Part shown: piece by piece, positions 8,426-20,881 of the stretch
Numbering within the stretch: the first letter of the stretch is position 1
Layout of the letters: each line of letters starts with the position of its first letter
NCBI GenBank assembly: GCA_025056355.1
Contig: JANWWI010000009.1
Span: 1-64,000, forward strand
Source of the DNA: Casimicrobiaceae bacterium
GTDB lineage: Bacteria > Pseudomonadota > Gammaproteobacteria > Burkholderiales > Casimicrobiaceae
Direction: 5' to 3'
Length of the DNA stretch: 64,000 nt
Notes under the pieces: model-generated
Told to the model about the DNA's origin: nothing
The model's input: the letters and a program-made list of their open reading frames with translations, nothing else
Database searches by the model: none
Made by a program: the position numbers and the translations under genes

Positions 8426-9737
8426 AGCCCGATGCCGCAGTGACCCGGCGCCAAAACGAGGAGGAAATGGCCGGGTCGCGCAGCGCCTCAAGCTCACGCC
8501 AGCGCGGGTAACAGGCCTGAAACACCTCGGGCCGCATGCGCGCGTCTTTGGCCGGGTAGAGCCGGCCGCCGGCCTCAAGCAGCATGCGATCGGCGCGGTC
8601 AAGGGCGGCCCGAGTCTGCGCATTCGGGGCAGGAATATCGAGCGTGACGGTGGTGCCTTCGAGAGGAAACGAGAGCCACCCAGGCGAGGGAAGCGCCCCG
8701 AATCGTTTGATGACCGAGAGATAGCTTGCCACCCCTGCGCCGCGCAGATGCGTGAGGATCGTGCCGATCGTGCGGACCGCGTCGGCCGCCGGGACCACGA
8801 ATTGGTACTGGATGAAACCGCGCCGGCCATAGAGCCGGTTCCAGTCGGCCAGCGCATCCAGGGGCCAGAAAAACCGCCACGGTGAGACCTGCTGGCGCCG
8901 GCTGCGACCGAGCGCATGCACACGCCAGTAGAGGGCGTTGAAGGCGCGCGCGGTGGCCTGGCCAAGCAGCCAGCGCGGCGGCTCGATCGGCGGCAGACGT
9001 CGGGGCAAGGCGGGCTCTGGCTCCGGATGCTCAGTGGCCACAAACCGCCCGCGAAAGAAGACACCGCGAAGCCTGGGATCGAGCGTATCCAACCAGCCAA
9101 CCGTAAAAGGCCAGTGGAGGCTTTCGGCCTCAAGCGTGTGATACGCCTCAAGACCGTGGAAGAGACAGACCTCCTGTTCGATCGCTGCCCCTTCGATCCG
9201 GGTCAGCCGCAGCGTGATCTGGTCGATCAGGCCCGTCAGACCGAGGCCACCCACGGTTGCGGCAAACAGCGCGTCGCCGGGGGCAAGCTCAAGCGGCCGG
9301 TCATGGTCCGAGCGCACCAGCCTCAGGCCGGTCACATGGCGGCCAAAAGTGCCGGCCTGCGCGTGATTCTTGCCGTGGATGTCGTTGGCCACTGCGCCGC
9401 CGAGCGTGACAAAGCGCGTGCCCGGAACAACCGGCGGAAACCAGCCGCGCGGCAGAAACACCGAGGCGATATCGGCAATCGTGGCCCCCGCCTCGGCCGT
9501 CAGAAGCCCGGAGCGGGGATCGAAGGCAAGCAGCCGGTCGCGCCGAAAGCTATGCGCGAGCGTGCCGCCGGCGTTGAGGCACACATCGCCGTAGCTGCGT
9601 CCGAGGCCGCGCGGCAGAAAGCGCTCCTCCCGCCCGAGCCAGCGCTGCGGGGGTTCGAGTGGGGTGTCAAGAAAGACGTGACGATGGCGGAGCCCAAAGC
9701 CGCGGCCCCAGGGCTCATCGAGCGATCGCGGACTCAT
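8424..9737 (-). CDS. FAD-binding oxidase, DprE1-like
   Basis: A 437-residue FAD_binding_4-type oxidase. The N-terminal FAD site reads LPRGLGRSYGDVCLNAGG, followed by VVPGTRFVTLGGAVANDIHGKNH, the pattern of the DprE1/GlcD-like vanillyl-alcohol oxidase superfamily, including the conserved His in HGKNH. DprE1 oxidises the 2-OH of decaprenylphosphoryl-ribose, and a DprE2-like reductase completes epimerisation; a matching gene is at 6537-7265. It starts 9 bases after the glmS stop, so the two are probably one transcript. Assignment to this family is firm; the exact lipid-linked sugar is inference. Confidence 0.8.
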   Translation of the reverse strand: MSPRSLDEPWGRGFGLRHRHVFLDTPLEPPQRWLGREERFLPRGLGRSYGDVCLNAGGTLAHSFRRDRLLAFDPRSGLLTAEAGATIADIASVFLPRGWFPPVVPGTRFVTLGGAVANDIHGKNHAQAGTFGRHVTGLRLVRSDHDRPLELAPGDALFAATVGGLGLTGLIDQITLRLTRIEGAAIEQEVCLFHGLEAYHTLEAESLHWPFTVGWLDTLDPRLRGVFFRGRFVATEHPEPEPALPRRLPPIEPPRWLLGQATARAFNALYWRVHALGRSRRQQVSPWRFFWPLDALADWNRLYGRRGFIQYQFVVPAADAVRTIGTILTHLRGAGVASYLSVIKRFGALPSPGWLSFPLEGTTVTLDIPAPNAQTRAALDRADRMLLEAGGRLYPAKDARMRPEVFQACYPRWRELEALRDPAISSSFWRRVTAASG

Positions 9738-9746
9738 GCGCGTGCG

Positions 9747-11585
<1,839 letters not shown>

Positions 11586-11660
11586 CTCTGCGAATGAGCC
11601 TCCGAAACGACGACGATCAAGCCCGAACTATCGCAAAAGTCGCAAACCTGCGCTTGCGCT

Positions 11661-13136
<1,476 letters not shown>

Positions 13137-13225
13137 GGAGAGACAACCCCTGGGCGAGTGGATGACGGAAATGATGACCGGAAGTCGATCTGTGGAGTGT
13201 AGGCGTAGCGCTTGACGGCCGTGGG

Positions 13226-14149
13226 TCAGCCGCGTGGTGAGCTCCGCGCCGTGCTGCCGCGCGGACGATACTGTGCCATAAGCAGCTCGCGAAATGCCTG
13301 CGCGGCCGGGGAGAGCGATCGTGCCGGATCGTGAATCACGTACCACTGACGCACGAGCGGAAAGCCAACCACCGGAATCACCACGAGCCGTTTGGCGCTG
13401 ATTTCAAGCTCGACCGACTGAGCCGACACCACACCCAGCCCCAAACCCGCCTGAACCGCTTGTTTGACCGCCTCCACGGTGGGCAACTCAGCCGCGATGC
13501 GCGGCTCGAGTTGGTGTTCAGCCAGGTGACGCAATAGTGCAGCGCGTGTGCCGCTGCCCGGCTCGCGTAGCACGAAAGGCTCGCGTGCGAGCTCGGCCAA
13601 GCCGACGCGCTTTCGCCCTGCCAGCGGGTGTTCGGGCGCACCGATTACCACCAGCGGGTTGTCGAGAAACGGCTCGGCCACGCAAGAGAAACCCTCGGGC
13701 GGCTGGCCAGCAATGACCAAATCGGTGGCGTGGTCGCTGAGTCGATCGAACACCGCCTGGCGGTTGCCGACCGTGAGCTCCACGGCCAAGTGCGGATAGC
13801 GTCGACGAAACGCGGCAATTGCACGCGGCACGAAGTAGTTGGCTGTGGCCACCACGGCCAAGCGCACGCGCCCGCGCTGCATGCCGCGACGCGCCCGCAT
13901 CGCCGCGATGAGCTCATCGACCTCCGCGGCCACGCGGCGCGCATGGGCCCAGAGCTCTTCGCCGGCCTCGGTGAGTTCCATGCGCTTGCCAACTTGCTCG
14001 ATGAGCACAAGCCCGACTTGGCTCTCGAGCTGTTTGATTTGCATGGAGACCGCGGGTTGGGTCAGATGCAGTGCCTCGGCGGCGCGAGAGATCGAGCGAA
14101 AGTGCGCGACCCGATCGAAGATGCGAAGCTGTCGAAGCGTCAGATGCAT
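13226..14149 (-). CDS. cbbR: LysR-family regulator, CbbR type (RuBisCO operon)
   Basis: A 307-residue LysR regulator. The N-terminal helix-turn-helix (RAAEALHLTQPAVSMQIKQLE, about residues 20-41) and LTLRQLRIFDRVAH start are close to CbbR proteins. The effector domain contains the FVLREPGSGTRAAL segment typical of CbbR. It is read away from cbbL across a 611-base region, the usual CbbR arrangement, and should activate the RuBisCO/carboxysome operon in response to Calvin-cycle metabolites. A second CbbR-like gene at 25546 controls the other cbb cluster. Confidence 0.88.
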   Translation of the reverse strand: MHLTLRQLRIFDRVAHFRSISRAAEALHLTQPAVSMQIKQLESQVGLVLIEQVGKRMELTEAGEELWAHARRVAAEVDELIAAMRARRGMQRGRVRLAVVATANYFVPRAIAAFRRRYPHLAVELTVGNRQAVFDRLSDHATDLVIAGQPPEGFSCVAEPFLDNPLVVIGAPEHPLAGRKRVGLAELAREPFVLREPGSGTRAALLRHLAEHQLEPRIAAELPTVEAVKQAVQAGLGLGVVSAQSVELEISAKRLVVIPVVGFPLVRQWYVIHDPARSLSPAAQAFRELLMAQYRPRGSTARSSPRG

Positions 14150-14376
14150 GGGGGCTTTGGGCAGTCAGGAGTCGGAAGAGGAAAAACACGAGCCAGGTAG
14201 CAGGACATCGCCAAACAAAAGACGGTGGCGCGCCGATGCAGATGATCGGAAGGCGCAAACCGTCGGGGAGCGGTCAGAGCGCAAGGGCGCGAGCCGACCG
14301 AGGGGCTTTTCTGCACCCACCACCCCTGCCGCGCAACCCTTCCGGCGCTTTGCGCCACCTCCGCTTCGCCCGCGAC

Positions 14377-14402
14377 GGGGAGGATGCATTCCCCTTTTTT
14401 TT
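14377..14402 (+). terminator. Terminator-like hairpin upstream of cbbL
   Basis: GGGGA and TCCCC can pair around an 8-base loop (GGATGCAT) and are followed at once by eight T residues (14395-14402). The stem is short but the T-tract is long. It could stop read-through into the cbb operon or act in a long cbbL leader. Confidence 0.5.
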
Positions 14403-14575
14403 GAGCCTTCTGCTGCCGAGCACGTGCTCCCTTGCGAGGGAAGCCAAGCACCCCCGTCGAAACCAAACCCACACACACGCCGTTCCATCCTCCCCTGCGC
14501 CGCGAGGCGTCGGCGGATGCTCGGCGCAAGCCGACCGAGGGGTTCTGGGGTGTCCACGCGAGCGAGGTCAATTTA

Positions 14576-14614
14576 TCAACGCAGCTTATGAAAGCCAAAG
14601 TTTATTTGACTTTA
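14576..14614. promoter_or_regulatory. Probable CbbR binding sites in front of cbbL
   Basis: Two copies of the TNA-N7-TNA pattern reported for CbbR sites occur here: TCA-N7-TTA at 14576-14588 and TTA-N7-TTA at 14602-14614. They sit in an AT-rich patch about 150-185 bases before the cbbL start, in the region divergent from cbbR. The motif is loose, so this rests on position and base composition as much as on the match. Confidence 0.45.
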
Positions 14615-14760
14615 CCTGATGAATGCCTGCCGCTACTGTTTGCGCCGAAACAGGTGTTCGCCCGTGCGGGCGGAGGCTGCTTCGGTGGACCGGTTGCCGA
14701 TGCTGACCGGGATGCCGTGCAGCGCTGCGCCACTCGCCAACTCATTGCCAGGAGCGCATC

Positions 14761-16182
14761 GTGTCGACCAAGACCTATCAGGCAGGCGTCAAGGACTACG
14801 CCAAAACCTATTGGACTCCGGATTACATCCCGCTCGACACCGACTTGCTTGCGGTGTTCAAAGTCGTGCCTCAGCCCGGTGTGCCGCGCGAAGAGGCTGC
14901 GGCCGCTGTTGCGGCCGAGTCCTCGACCGGAACCTGGACCACCGTCTGGACCGACTTGCTCACGGATCTGGACTACTACAAGGGCCGCGCCTACAAGATC
15001 GAGCCGGTGCCGGGCGACCCGAACGCCTTCTACGCGTTCATCGCCTACCCGCTCGACTTGTTCGAGGAGGGTTCGGTGGTCAACGTGCTCACCTCGCTCG
15101 TGGGCAACGTCTTTGGCTTCAAGGCGGTGCGCAGCCTGCGACTTGAGGACATCCGCTTTCCGCTCGCTTATGTGAAGACCTGCGGCGGACCGCCCAACGG
15201 CATTCAGCTCGAGCGCGACCGGCTCAACAAGTACGGTCGGCCGCTGCTTGGCTGCACGATCAAGCCCAAGCTGGGGCTTTCGGCCAAGAACTACGGGCGC
15301 GCGGTCTATGAGTGCTTGCGCGGCGGGCTCGATTTCACGAAGGACGATGAAAACATCAACAGCCAGCCGTTCATGCGTTGGCAGCACCGCTTCGAGTTCG
15401 TGATGGAGGCGGTGAAGAAGGCCGAGGCCGAGACCGGGGAGCGCAAGGGGCACTACCTGAACGTCACCGCCCCGACGCCGGAGGAGATGTACAAGCGCGC
15501 CGAGTTTGCCAAGCAGCTCGGGGCGCCCATCATCATGCATGACTTCCTCACGGCAGGCTTCTGTGCGAACACGGGCCTGGCCAACTGGTGCCGCGAGAAC
15601 GGCATGCTCCTGCATATCCACCGCGCCATGCACGCGGTGATCGACAGAAACCCAATGCACGGCATCCACTTCCGTGTGCTCGCGAAGTGCCTTCGTCTCT
15701 CAGGCGGCGATCACCTGCACTCCGGCACCGTGGTCGGCAAGCTCGAAGGCGACCGCGAGGCCACGCTCGGTTGGGTCGACATCATGCGCGAGCCGTTTAT
15801 CCCGGAAAACCGCAAGCGCGGCATCTTCTTCGATCAGGACTGGGGCTCGATGCCGGGCGTGATGCCGGTGGCCTCCGGCGGCATCCATGTGTGGCATATG
15901 CCCGCACTGGTCACGATCTTCGGCGATGACTCGGTGCTTCAGTTTGGCGGCGGCACGCTCGGTCACCCCTGGGGCAACGCGGCCGGGGCGCATGCGAACC
16001 GTGTGGCGCTTGAAGCCTGCGTCGAAGCGCGCAATCAAGGGCGACCCATCGAGCGAGAGGGCCGCGAAATTCTCACTGAGGCGGCCAAACACTCGCCGGA
16101 GCTTGCGATCGCCATGGAGACCTGGAAAGAGATCAAGTTTGAATTCGACGTCGTCGACAAGCTCGACGTGGCCAAGCACTAA
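14761..16182 (+). CDS. cbbL: RuBisCO large subunit, form IA
   Basis: A 473-residue form IA large subunit. The carbamylated Lys is in [10 protein letters not shown] (about residue 194), catalytic Lys in [11 protein letters not shown], loop 6 region and [11 protein letters not shown] near the C-terminus. It carboxylates ribulose-1,5-bisphosphate. The GTG start at 14761 has AGGAGC 6 bases upstream. It is first of a plus-strand operon with cbbS and cso genes, so this is the carboxysomal (IAc) type. No activase genes (cbbQ/cbbO or cbbX) follow within the window. Confidence 0.98.
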   Translation: MSTKTYQAGVKDYAKTYWTPDYIPLDTDLLAVFKVVPQPGVPREEAAAAVAAESSTGTWTTVWTDLLTDLDYYKGRAYKIEPVPGDPNAFYAFIAYPLDLFEEGSVVNVLTSLVGNVFGFKAVRSLRLEDIRFPLAYVKTCGGPPNGIQLERDRLNKYGRPLLGCTIKPKLGLSAKNYGRAVYECLRGGLDFTKDDENINSQPFMRWQHRFEFVMEAVKKAEAETGERKGHYLNVTAPTPEEMYKRAEFAKQLGAPIIMHDFLTAGFCANTGLANWCRENGMLLHIHRAMHAVIDRNPMHGIHFRVLAKCLRLSGGDHLHSGTVVGKLEGDREATLGWVDIMREPFIPENRKRGIFFDQDWGSMPGVMPVASGGIHVWHMPALVTIFGDDSVLQFGGGTLGHPWGNAAGAHANRVALEACVEARNQGRPIEREGREILTEAAKHSPELAIAMETWKEIKFEFDVVDKLDVAKH

Positions 16183-16209
16183 GGGTGCGCTTTGAGGAGT
16201 GAGACGATC

Positions 16210-16551
16210 ATGGCCGACATTCTTCCCTATAAACCCACCGAGCGCCGCGGGGAAACCTTTTCCTACCTGCCGCCAATGACGCCGGAGCGCCTGCGCAAGC
16301 AAGTGGCCTATCTGATTGCGCAGGGCTGGAACCCCGCCATTGAACACACCGAGCCGGAGAAGTCCTTCTCCAACTACTGGTATCTCTGGAAGCTCCCGTT
16401 TTTTGGCGAGCGCTCGGTTGAGCGCGTCATGCAGGAGCTTGAAGCCTGCCATCGTGCGAACCCGGGGCACCATGTGCGTCTGATCGGTTACGACAACTAC
16501 GCTCAGTCGCAGGGAACGGCGTTCATCGTCTACCGCGCGCCGGGCCGCTAA
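16210..16551 (+). CDS. cbbS: RuBisCO small subunit, form IA
   Basis: A 113-residue small subunit, normal size for carboxysomal form IA. It shows the family pattern from the start ([22 protein letters not shown]) through [13 protein letters not shown] and ends [17 protein letters not shown]. The ATG at 16210 has GAGGAG 11-16 bases upstream and is preferred to an in-frame ATG... at 16192, which overlaps that site. It assembles with CbbL into the L8S8 enzyme and starts 27 bases after cbbL. Confidence 0.97.
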   Translation: MADILPYKPTERRGETFSYLPPMTPERLRKQVAYLIAQGWNPAIEHTEPEKSFSNYWYLWKLPFFGERSVERVMQELEACHRANPGHHVRLIGYDNYAQSQGTAFIVYRAPGR

Positions 16552-16611
16552 GGCCGCAAAGCGCACCAAGGTTTTCTCTGCCTGATCGTCTGAGCCCACG
16601 GGAGTGTGCCT

Positions 16612-18618
16612 GTGAACAGCTTCTCCGAAGGTCGCCGACTCGCCATGGAGCGCCGCCGCGCGCTTGCACAAGGCCGTGCCGCTTTGCCCCCGTCGCGCGA
16701 TCGCACCCGCGTATCGCGTGACCGCTTAGGCGGCCCCGCGCCGGAGGCGGCCTCTCAAAGCGCAGCGGCTCTAGCGCCTGCGCCGGCTGCGGCCGCACCC
16801 GTTGTGAGCGCAAGCGCGGCCACGAGTTCAGGCTTTACGGGCGGGCTCACGGGGCGGATCATGTCCATGCTCCGGCGGCGTCAGCTGAGCGCGGGCAAGG
16901 CCGCCCTTGCGACCGCAGCGGCGGGGCCAAACCAAAGCCCCCCGCTTTCCGTGGCGGCGGCGAGCGCCCCTGCGGTAGCCTCGACGGCCGAAGCATCGCC
17001 CGAGGTTGAAGCCGCCCCGCTCGTGCCCGAAGCCCGGATGAGCGGAGCACAAGTGGCCAAGCGCCTGCGTGCCGAGCGGGCTCGTGAAAAGGCCCTCGCA
17101 CAGGCCGCGAGCCCCCGTCCAACGCGGCCGCCTCGCCAGGGGCGCTTGGACTATCCGCCCAAGGTTGTGGTCGACTCCACCGCGGGCGGACAGCGCGTGA
17201 CGGGACTCAAGTACACCGAATCGGCGAAGGTGACCGGCGCTGAACAGGGGCTCGGCAAACCGATTTCCGGAACGCAGTACATCTCGCCCCGGGATGCGGC
17301 GATGCGTCCTCCTGCGCTCAAAGTCACCCAAAGCACCACGCCAGGCGGACATGTCGTCACAGGCACTCATGTGAGGACCCGTGTGCCGATCACCGGCGAT
17401 GAAGCCGGCGAGCGACAGCGCATCACGGGGGATCTCGATGGCAAGGTCGAGGATGATGTCACTGCGCGCGATCGTGCCAGCTACGACGGTGTGGCGCAGT
17501 TTGCGCGTCAAGCCAACCCACATGGGCATTCGGTCTTCGGCACGAATCTTGGTCGATCGCTGGTCGTGGCCGGATCCCGCGTCCGCGATCGGCAGCGTCC
17601 AATCGAGCTCACCGAGGGTGGACACCCGATCTCTGGCACGGCCGTGGGTCGAAGCGCCCGCGTCACCGGCGATGAGGCCGGCAGCTGCCGTGTTGTGACT
17701 GGAGATCAGTATCTCGCTCCTGCTGCGCGGCAGGCCGAGTGCGGTGGAGCAGGTGGTGGCACCGCAGCAGCCCCGAGCTTGGGCTACGAGCGGCGCGACC
17801 CGGTCACCGGCGCCAAAGTGACCGTGAGCTCAAGCTGGAGCGGTGCCAAGATTACGGGCACCGGCATCGATCACGATCCGGATGTCACGGGCGATGAGGC
17901 GGGCAGCTGCCGTGTCATCACCGGCACGCCTTATCAGAGCCCAGAGACGATTTACGGCTACTGCGCGCCCGAGGAGGCCCAGGCCGCCGAAGCGCGCCGT
18001 GGCCCGCGCGAGCCAAGGGTTTATGTGAGCGGCGATCTGCCGCTTGACAGCGAAGGGGTGACCGGCACCGAACGAGGCGCCGATCGCGCAATCACCGGCA
18101 CGCCATACTACGAGCCGCTGGCCGAAGCCCCGAGTGCGAAGGACAAGCTCGCCTCGATTGCGGCACGCTTTTCGATTTCCACGCCGCAGCGGCGCGCGCA
18201 GCTCGAGCATCGTGTTGATCCGCTTGCCGCGCCTTCGGCTGAGGCGCGCATCACCGGATCCTTCGCGCAAGGCGAGGGCAAGATCACCGGCAATGTCGAA
18301 TTCCACTTCGCGCCCCGCCGCGCGCCGCAAGACCGTGACGGTCGGCCGAAGATTTCCGGCGAAGGCGGCACGAAGAAGGCGAGGATTACCGGGGATGCAT
18401 GGGTTGAGCACGCCCTGGTCACTGGCACCGAGGGCTATATCGCACACGAGCGCAACCCCTCGGAGCGCGGCCAGGGCAAGCCGCAAGCCTTCGCCGGGAC
18501 ACGGTTTTTCAAGAGCAAGGCGCAGCATGAAGAGCCGCGCCAGATTGTGACCGGCATGGTGGGTTGGTCACCGAAGTCAGCAGCCAAAGTAACCCTATCC
18601 GGCGGGGCGCAGGGATAG
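16612..18618 (+). CDS. csoS2: Carboxysome assembly protein CsoS2 (short form)
   Basis: A 668-residue intrinsically disordered scaffold that ties RuBisCO to the shell. The N-terminal part has two clear RuBisCO-binding basic peptides (ERRRALAQGRAAL near residue 13, MLRRRQLSAGKAAL near 85) and a weaker third (about 145-165). The middle has four to five repeats with paired V/ITG motifs and Cys (GDEAGSCRVVTG, GDEAGSCRVITG). The C-terminal domain (about 510 on) ends VTLSGGAQG as in the family. The start is GTG 16612, with GGAG 7 bases before; a GTG at 16606 is too close. It is shorter than the roughly 870 residues of Halothiobacillus CsoS2. Confidence 0.93.
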   Translation: MNSFSEGRRLAMERRRALAQGRAALPPSRDRTRVSRDRLGGPAPEAASQSAAALAPAPAAAAPVVSASAATSSGFTGGLTGRIMSMLRRRQLSAGKAALATAAAGPNQSPPLSVAAASAPAVASTAEASPEVEAAPLVPEARMSGAQVAKRLRAERAREKALAQAASPRPTRPPRQGRLDYPPKVVVDSTAGGQRVTGLKYTESAKVTGAEQGLGKPISGTQYISPRDAAMRPPALKVTQSTTPGGHVVTGTHVRTRVPITGDEAGERQRITGDLDGKVEDDVTARDRASYDGVAQFARQANPHGHSVFGTNLGRSLVVAGSRVRDRQRPIELTEGGHPISGTAVGRSARVTGDEAGSCRVVTGDQYLAPAARQAECGGAGGGTAAAPSLGYERRDPVTGAKVTVSSSWSGAKITGTGIDHDPDVTGDEAGSCRVITGTPYQSPETIYGYCAPEEAQAAEARRGPREPRVYVSGDLPLDSEGVTGTERGADRAITGTPYYEPLAEAPSAKDKLASIAARFSISTPQRRAQLEHRVDPLAAPSAEARITGSFAQGEGKITGNVEFHFAPRRAPQDRDGRPKISGEGGTKKARITGDAWVEHALVTGTEGYIAHERNPSERGQGKPQAFAGTRFFKSKAQHEEPRQIVTGMVGWSPKSAAKVTLSGGAQG

Positions 18619-18622
18619 ACCC

Positions 18623-20215
18623 ATGGGCATCTTGAGTGCTCGCAGCTTGGCTCAGTCGAGCGCGCGGAGGGTGCGTGTACGCCCATTTCCGGTCGAGGCG
18701 GCCCTCGCCTACACCCGAGAGCATCAAGCTGCGCAGACGCGTTCGGCAAGCATCGCCTTCGTTCCGGCGCAGCCTGTCGGCGGTGTGGAAGGAGCACTCC
18801 ATCCGCTGGCCGATCCAGCGGTTGAACGTGCGCTTGAGGCGCGACGCGAGCGGATCGAGCAAACCTTTGCCGCGATCAGCGAACGGCTCGAAAGGCTTGC
18901 GCATGAGTCCATTCACGAGCGTGGCTACCGGTCGGCGCTTGCAACGATTGCCGCCGAGTGGGGCCTCGATTTCGGGCTTGAGTCGCCGCCGTATCACTGG
19001 GCGCATCCGCTGCCTTGGGGTGAGATTCATGCGCACGGTGTGCTTGCGGCATTTGCACGCCTTGCGGCGGAGGGCAACACCCTCAGCGCGCTCGAGCAGA
19101 CGGAGGGCGAGCCGGTCGAGGCGCTTGTGGCTCGCTTCGGCTTTCACGCAATCGATCTGGTGCCTTGTGCCGATGGGCGTCTTGCGGGACTGACCGAACA
19201 CATCTTGCGTGTGCCGCGCGCCATTGTGACCGCGCGTCGATCCTACGCCGGAGCGATGTTCGATATCGATGAGGCGGTGGCAGCCTGGCGGGCGGTGGAA
19301 ATCGAGCGCCTGCGTCGTCAGGTGGCCGGTCAGGTTTTGCCGCCAAGCCGCTTCCTCAAGATCGGGGTCTACCACGTGAGCGGCAGCCATCCGCAGCACG
19401 AAGGCTGCGCTGCTCACGGCAGCAACGACACACGCGCGATGTCGGCGTTGCTTGAGCGACTGGTGAGCTTTCAAGCCGCTGTCGAAATTCAGCACGGCGA
19501 GCGCCCGGCCATCCTTCTGATCGGGGTGGATACCGACAACGACGCAATCCGAGTGCATGTCCCCGATGCAGACGGCCGTGTGCACATCGAGCGTTTCGTC
19601 TCGAGCAACGACCTTCGGCATCTCACCCGTCGGCTGCCGCGTGAGGCGGGCAAAGCGCTCATTCGCGAGCGGGTGGCTGCCTGTGCAGGGGTGGCACCCG
19701 ACGATGCGGCCACCGAGGGCATGCGCTGGTTGTGCGGTTACTTGCTCAAAAACAACATCGGGCAGGTGGAAGCCGTCGAGCGCCTCTATGGCGGGCGATA
19801 TCCCGATCTCGGGCATGCTGAACGGCTGATCGTGGCCGGCGATCCGATCGATGAGGTGCAGTTGCGAAACCTCGCCTTTCAGACGCAGTTCACCACGCTC
19901 GAAGAGGGCGCGCGCGATGTGGCGGTTGGGCTCAGGCTGCTTGCGCATACGCATGCGCCGCGCGGCTATGCAATTCCGGTGCTGACCACCGCGCGTTATG
20001 ACGAGCGCCTTCCCGGAGCGCGAGTACGCGCGCAAGAGCGCGCCGAGCGGCATGCCGAGGCGATTCGCAGCCGCTACCCGCACGGGGTTGACGGCGCCTC
20101 GCTGGTGGTGCGGGCCGCAATCGTCGATCGCAGCGGGCGTATCGAATTCGTTGCGCCGCCGCGTCTAAGCGTCGGCGCCTTGTCTTCCTCAGCTCATGCA
20201 GAGGCTCTGTCATGA
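18623..20215 (+). CDS. csoSCA: Carboxysomal carbonic anhydrase CsoSCA (epsilon class)
   Basis: A 530-residue shell-associated carbonic anhydrase, close to the 514 of Halothiobacillus. Zinc ligands can be placed by spacing: Cys182 in PCADGR (with Asp184 and Arg186 as the catalytic dyad), His251 in YHVSGS and Cys262 in HEGC, 11 residues later. It dehydrates bicarbonate to CO2 inside the carboxysome. AGGGA lies 7 bases before the ATG, which is 4 bases after the csoS2 stop. The last 4 bases overlap the csoS4A start (ATGA). Confidence 0.95.
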   Translation: MGILSARSLAQSSARRVRVRPFPVEAALAYTREHQAAQTRSASIAFVPAQPVGGVEGALHPLADPAVERALEARRERIEQTFAAISERLERLAHESIHERGYRSALATIAAEWGLDFGLESPPYHWAHPLPWGEIHAHGVLAAFARLAAEGNTLSALEQTEGEPVEALVARFGFHAIDLVPCADGRLAGLTEHILRVPRAIVTARRSYAGAMFDIDEAVAAWRAVEIERLRRQVAGQVLPPSRFLKIGVYHVSGSHPQHEGCAAHGSNDTRAMSALLERLVSFQAAVEIQHGERPAILLIGVDTDNDAIRVHVPDADGRVHIERFVSSNDLRHLTRRLPREAGKALIRERVAACAGVAPDDAATEGMRWLCGYLLKNNIGQVEAVERLYGGRYPDLGHAERLIVAGDPIDEVQLRNLAFQTQFTTLEEGARDVAVGLRLLAHTHAPRGYAIPVLTTARYDERLPGARVRAQERAERHAEAIRSRYPHGVDGASLVVRAAIVDRSGRIEFVAPPRLSVGALSSSAHAEALS

Positions 20216-20505
20216 AGATCTGCCAAGTCGAAGGAACCCTGGTAGCCACAGCGCGCATCGGCAGTCTCGAGAACCGGCGCCTGCTCGTGGTCAAAGAGCG
20301 CGGATCAAGCGGCAAGCAAGTGGCGGTTGATCCGGTGGGCTGCAAGCCCGGCGACTGGGTGATCGTGGTCGGCTCTTCGGCCGCACGCGATGCTGCAGGC
20401 AGCAAGGACTACCCGAGCGATCTGACCATCGTCGGGATCATTGACTACTGGGATGAGGACAACCCGGCGGCCACTGGACCGTCGCAAGGTTCAGCCAAGA
20501 AATAA
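20212..20505 (+). CDS. csoS4A: Carboxysome shell vertex protein CsoS4A (pentamer)
   Basis: A 97-residue BMV-fold (EutN/CcmL-type) protein. The start MKICQVEGTLVATARI and the middle VDPVGCKPGDWVIVVGSSAARDAAGSK are the family signature. Pentamers cap the shell vertices and make it gas-tight. It is translationally coupled to csoSCA by an ATGA overlap. A short basic/polar tail (about residues 85-97) follows the fold. Confidence 0.96.
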   Translation: MKICQVEGTLVATARIGSLENRRLLVVKERGSSGKQVAVDPVGCKPGDWVIVVGSSAARDAAGSKDYPSDLTIVGIIDYWDEDNPAATGPSQGSAKK

Positions 20506-20523
20506 CCGGCGGAGGCGTGTGCG

Positions 20524-20784
20524 ATGCAGATCCATCGAGTGGTTCGAGATTTGGTCACCACCAAGCGCAACTGGTGGCTGCAAGCGAAGTCGCTGCGGGT
20601 GGTGGAGGATCACAAAGGCAACTACGAAGTCGCGCTTGATCCGATTGGCTGCAAGCCGGGCGACTTCGTCATCACGATCGGGGTGTCGGCAGCACGCATC
20701 GCTGCGGGCAACCCGAAGATCACCACCGATTTGACGATCGGCGGGATCATCGATGATTGGGACGAGACGCGCTGGCGAAGCTGA
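20524..20784 (+). CDS. csoS4B: Carboxysome shell vertex protein CsoS4B (pentamer)
   Basis: An 86-residue paralogue of CsoS4A with LDPIGCKPGDFVITIGVSAARIAAGN and a shared GIIDDWDE end. GGAGG lies about 8 bases before the ATG. Both vertex proteins are normally present in alpha-carboxysome operons. Confidence 0.96.
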   Translation: MQIHRVVRDLVTTKRNWWLQAKSLRVVEDHKGNYEVALDPIGCKPGDFVITIGVSAARIAAGNPKITTDLTIGGIIDDWDETRWRS

Positions 20785-20806
20785 GGCGTGCGAGGAAGTG
20801 TTGAGG

Positions 20807-20832
20807 TGGCGCGCGGTCTGATCCTCGCGCCA
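20807..20832 (+). other. Stem-loop between csoS4B and csoS1
   Basis: A perfect 7-bp stem, TGGCGCG with CGCGCCA, around a 12-base loop in the 97-base gap before csoS1. There is no T-tract, so it is not a terminator. It could protect or process the csoS1 message, since csoS1 must be made in far larger amounts than its operon neighbours. This is inference. Confidence 0.4.
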
Positions 20833-20881
20833 AGAGTCGAGCAAAGATGTTTTCAACCCTGCCAACTTGAGGAGAGTAACG

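Larger units (their letters stand above)
14150..14760. other. cbbR-cbbL intergenic control region
   Basis: This 611-base gene-free region holds an AT-rich patch at 14570-14625, the only such patch nearby, which should carry the cbbL promoter and CbbR sites. It also holds a hairpin with a T-tract at 14377 and a 15-base near-repeat (GAGCCGACCGAGGGG at 14291 and AAGCCGACCGAGGGG at 14528). Frames in it are Arg/Pro-rich and unconvincing. Confidence 0.6.

Noticed and set aside
14165-14598. Frames in the cbbR-cbbL gap with repeated PLGRLAP
   Set aside because: The repeated peptide comes from the 15-base DNA repeat; no start signal and odd composition argue against coding.
14602-15669. Minus-strand frame of 355 codons opposite cbbL
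   Set aside because: It mirrors the conserved cbbL sequence and has no family match or ribosome-binding site.
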